From an uncultured Chitinophagaceae bacterium (GTDB lineage Bacteria; Bacteroidota; Bacteroidia; Chitinophagales; Chitinophagaceae), in assembly GCA_934502905.1 (NCBI GenBank), contig CAKSVK010000016.1:1-33529 (forward strand): a stretch of DNA of 33,529 nucleotides. Reading direction: 5' to 3'. Position numbers and translations under genes: made by a program. The notes below the pieces were generated by a model that saw only the letters and a list, made by a program, of their open reading frames with translations, was not told where the DNA came from and ran no database searches. Shown here one piece after another: positions 33,372 to 33,529 of the stretch (its first letter is position 1; each line of letters starts with the position of its first letter).

Positions 33372-33529
33372 TTATATATTTTCGGTTAAATAAATTAAAT
33401 CGTTATACACCTGCAGCAGACCGGCACGGTCATCGAGGTAAACATTTGCGTATACTTTCCTGCCGGGAGATGTGTAAAAAGGCGGATGTTCGTTGATAGC
33501 ATCAAACGGAATGTTGTGCGTAGTAAGAT
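33372..33529 (-). CDS. C-terminal end of a HAD-like protein (runs off the right edge)
   Basis: Only the last 51 codons and the stop are visible. They read as HNIPFDAINEHPPF, then GRKVYANVYLDDRAGL and a short helix, which resembles the C-terminal part of the BT0820-like or polynucleotide-kinase-like HAD phosphatases, where the DDR motif helps bind magnesium. It ends four bases before the NAMPT start on the same strand, so the pair may act in NAD or nucleotide salvage. The N-terminal catalytic DxD motif lies outside the window, so the family call is tentative. Confidence 0.55.
   Translation of the reverse strand, partial: LTTHNIPFDAINEHPPFYTSPGRKVYANVYLDDRAGLLQVYNDLIYLTENI

Noticed and set aside
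1..33529. tRNA, rRNA, CRISPR array, phage or IS genes
   Set aside because: I looked for characteristic conserved stretches, regular repeat-spacer patterns and transposase or integrase motifs and found none.

Overview
The window reads as chromosomal DNA of a Bacteroidota bacterium, most likely of the Chitinophagaceae (Chitinophaga-like). The signs are a TonB-dependent receptor with a FecCD-type importer, a LytS/LytTR two-component pair, a Prc-type S41 protease, a short-chain (epimerase-like) threonine dehydrogenase, secreted TPR, OmpA and TlpA-like proteins, and a promoter with a TAnnTTTG -7 box. Gene density is high. There is no prophage, insertion sequence, CRISPR array, tRNA or rRNA that I can see.

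Layout. (1) 1-3440, minus strand: urease genes ureA-ureB-ureC and the start of ureE, preceded by a small membrane-anchored protein. The urease catalytic subunit has a roughly 60-residue N-terminal extension that looks like a twin-arginine (Tat) export signal, the most unusual feature of the window. (2) 3574-9237, minus strand: a tightly packed import operon of TonB-dependent receptor, lipoprotein binding protein, SAM methyltransferase, FecCD-like permease and ATPase. It points into the urease genes, and I infer that it brings nickel (possibly chelated) to the urease. (3) 9238-9832: a gene-free regulatory region with a promoter, repeated GTGTTAC half-sites, a perfect 21-bp dyad and two copies of a hairpin repeat. 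(4) 9833-13360: smc, with two DnaA-box matches upstream. (5) 13737-17819, minus strand: OmpA-type protein, an unknown membrane-anchored protein, a sensor kinase and a LytTR regulator. (6) 18195-22310, plus strand: secreted TPR protein, membrane-anchored cupin, four-helix membrane protein and a small lipoprotein. (7) 22489-25287: coiled-coil membrane protein (minus), DEDDy exonuclease and holA (plus). (8) 25582-28364: dihaem cytochrome c (minus), threonine dehydrogenase and TlpA-like protein (plus). (9) 28653-31735, minus: coiled-coil secreted protein and Prc-like protease in one transcription unit. (10) 31913-33529, minus: nicotinamide phosphoribosyltransferase and the C-terminal end of a HAD-like protein.

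Working together: regions 1 and 2 form a plausible unit in which nickel crosses the outer membrane (TonB receptor), the periplasm (lipoprotein) and the inner membrane (permease and ATPase), is inserted in the cytoplasm by UreE and the accessory proteins beyond the left edge, and the matured urease may then be exported through Tat. The export step rests on the signal-like sequence alone. The other regions are mainly housekeeping or envelope functions.
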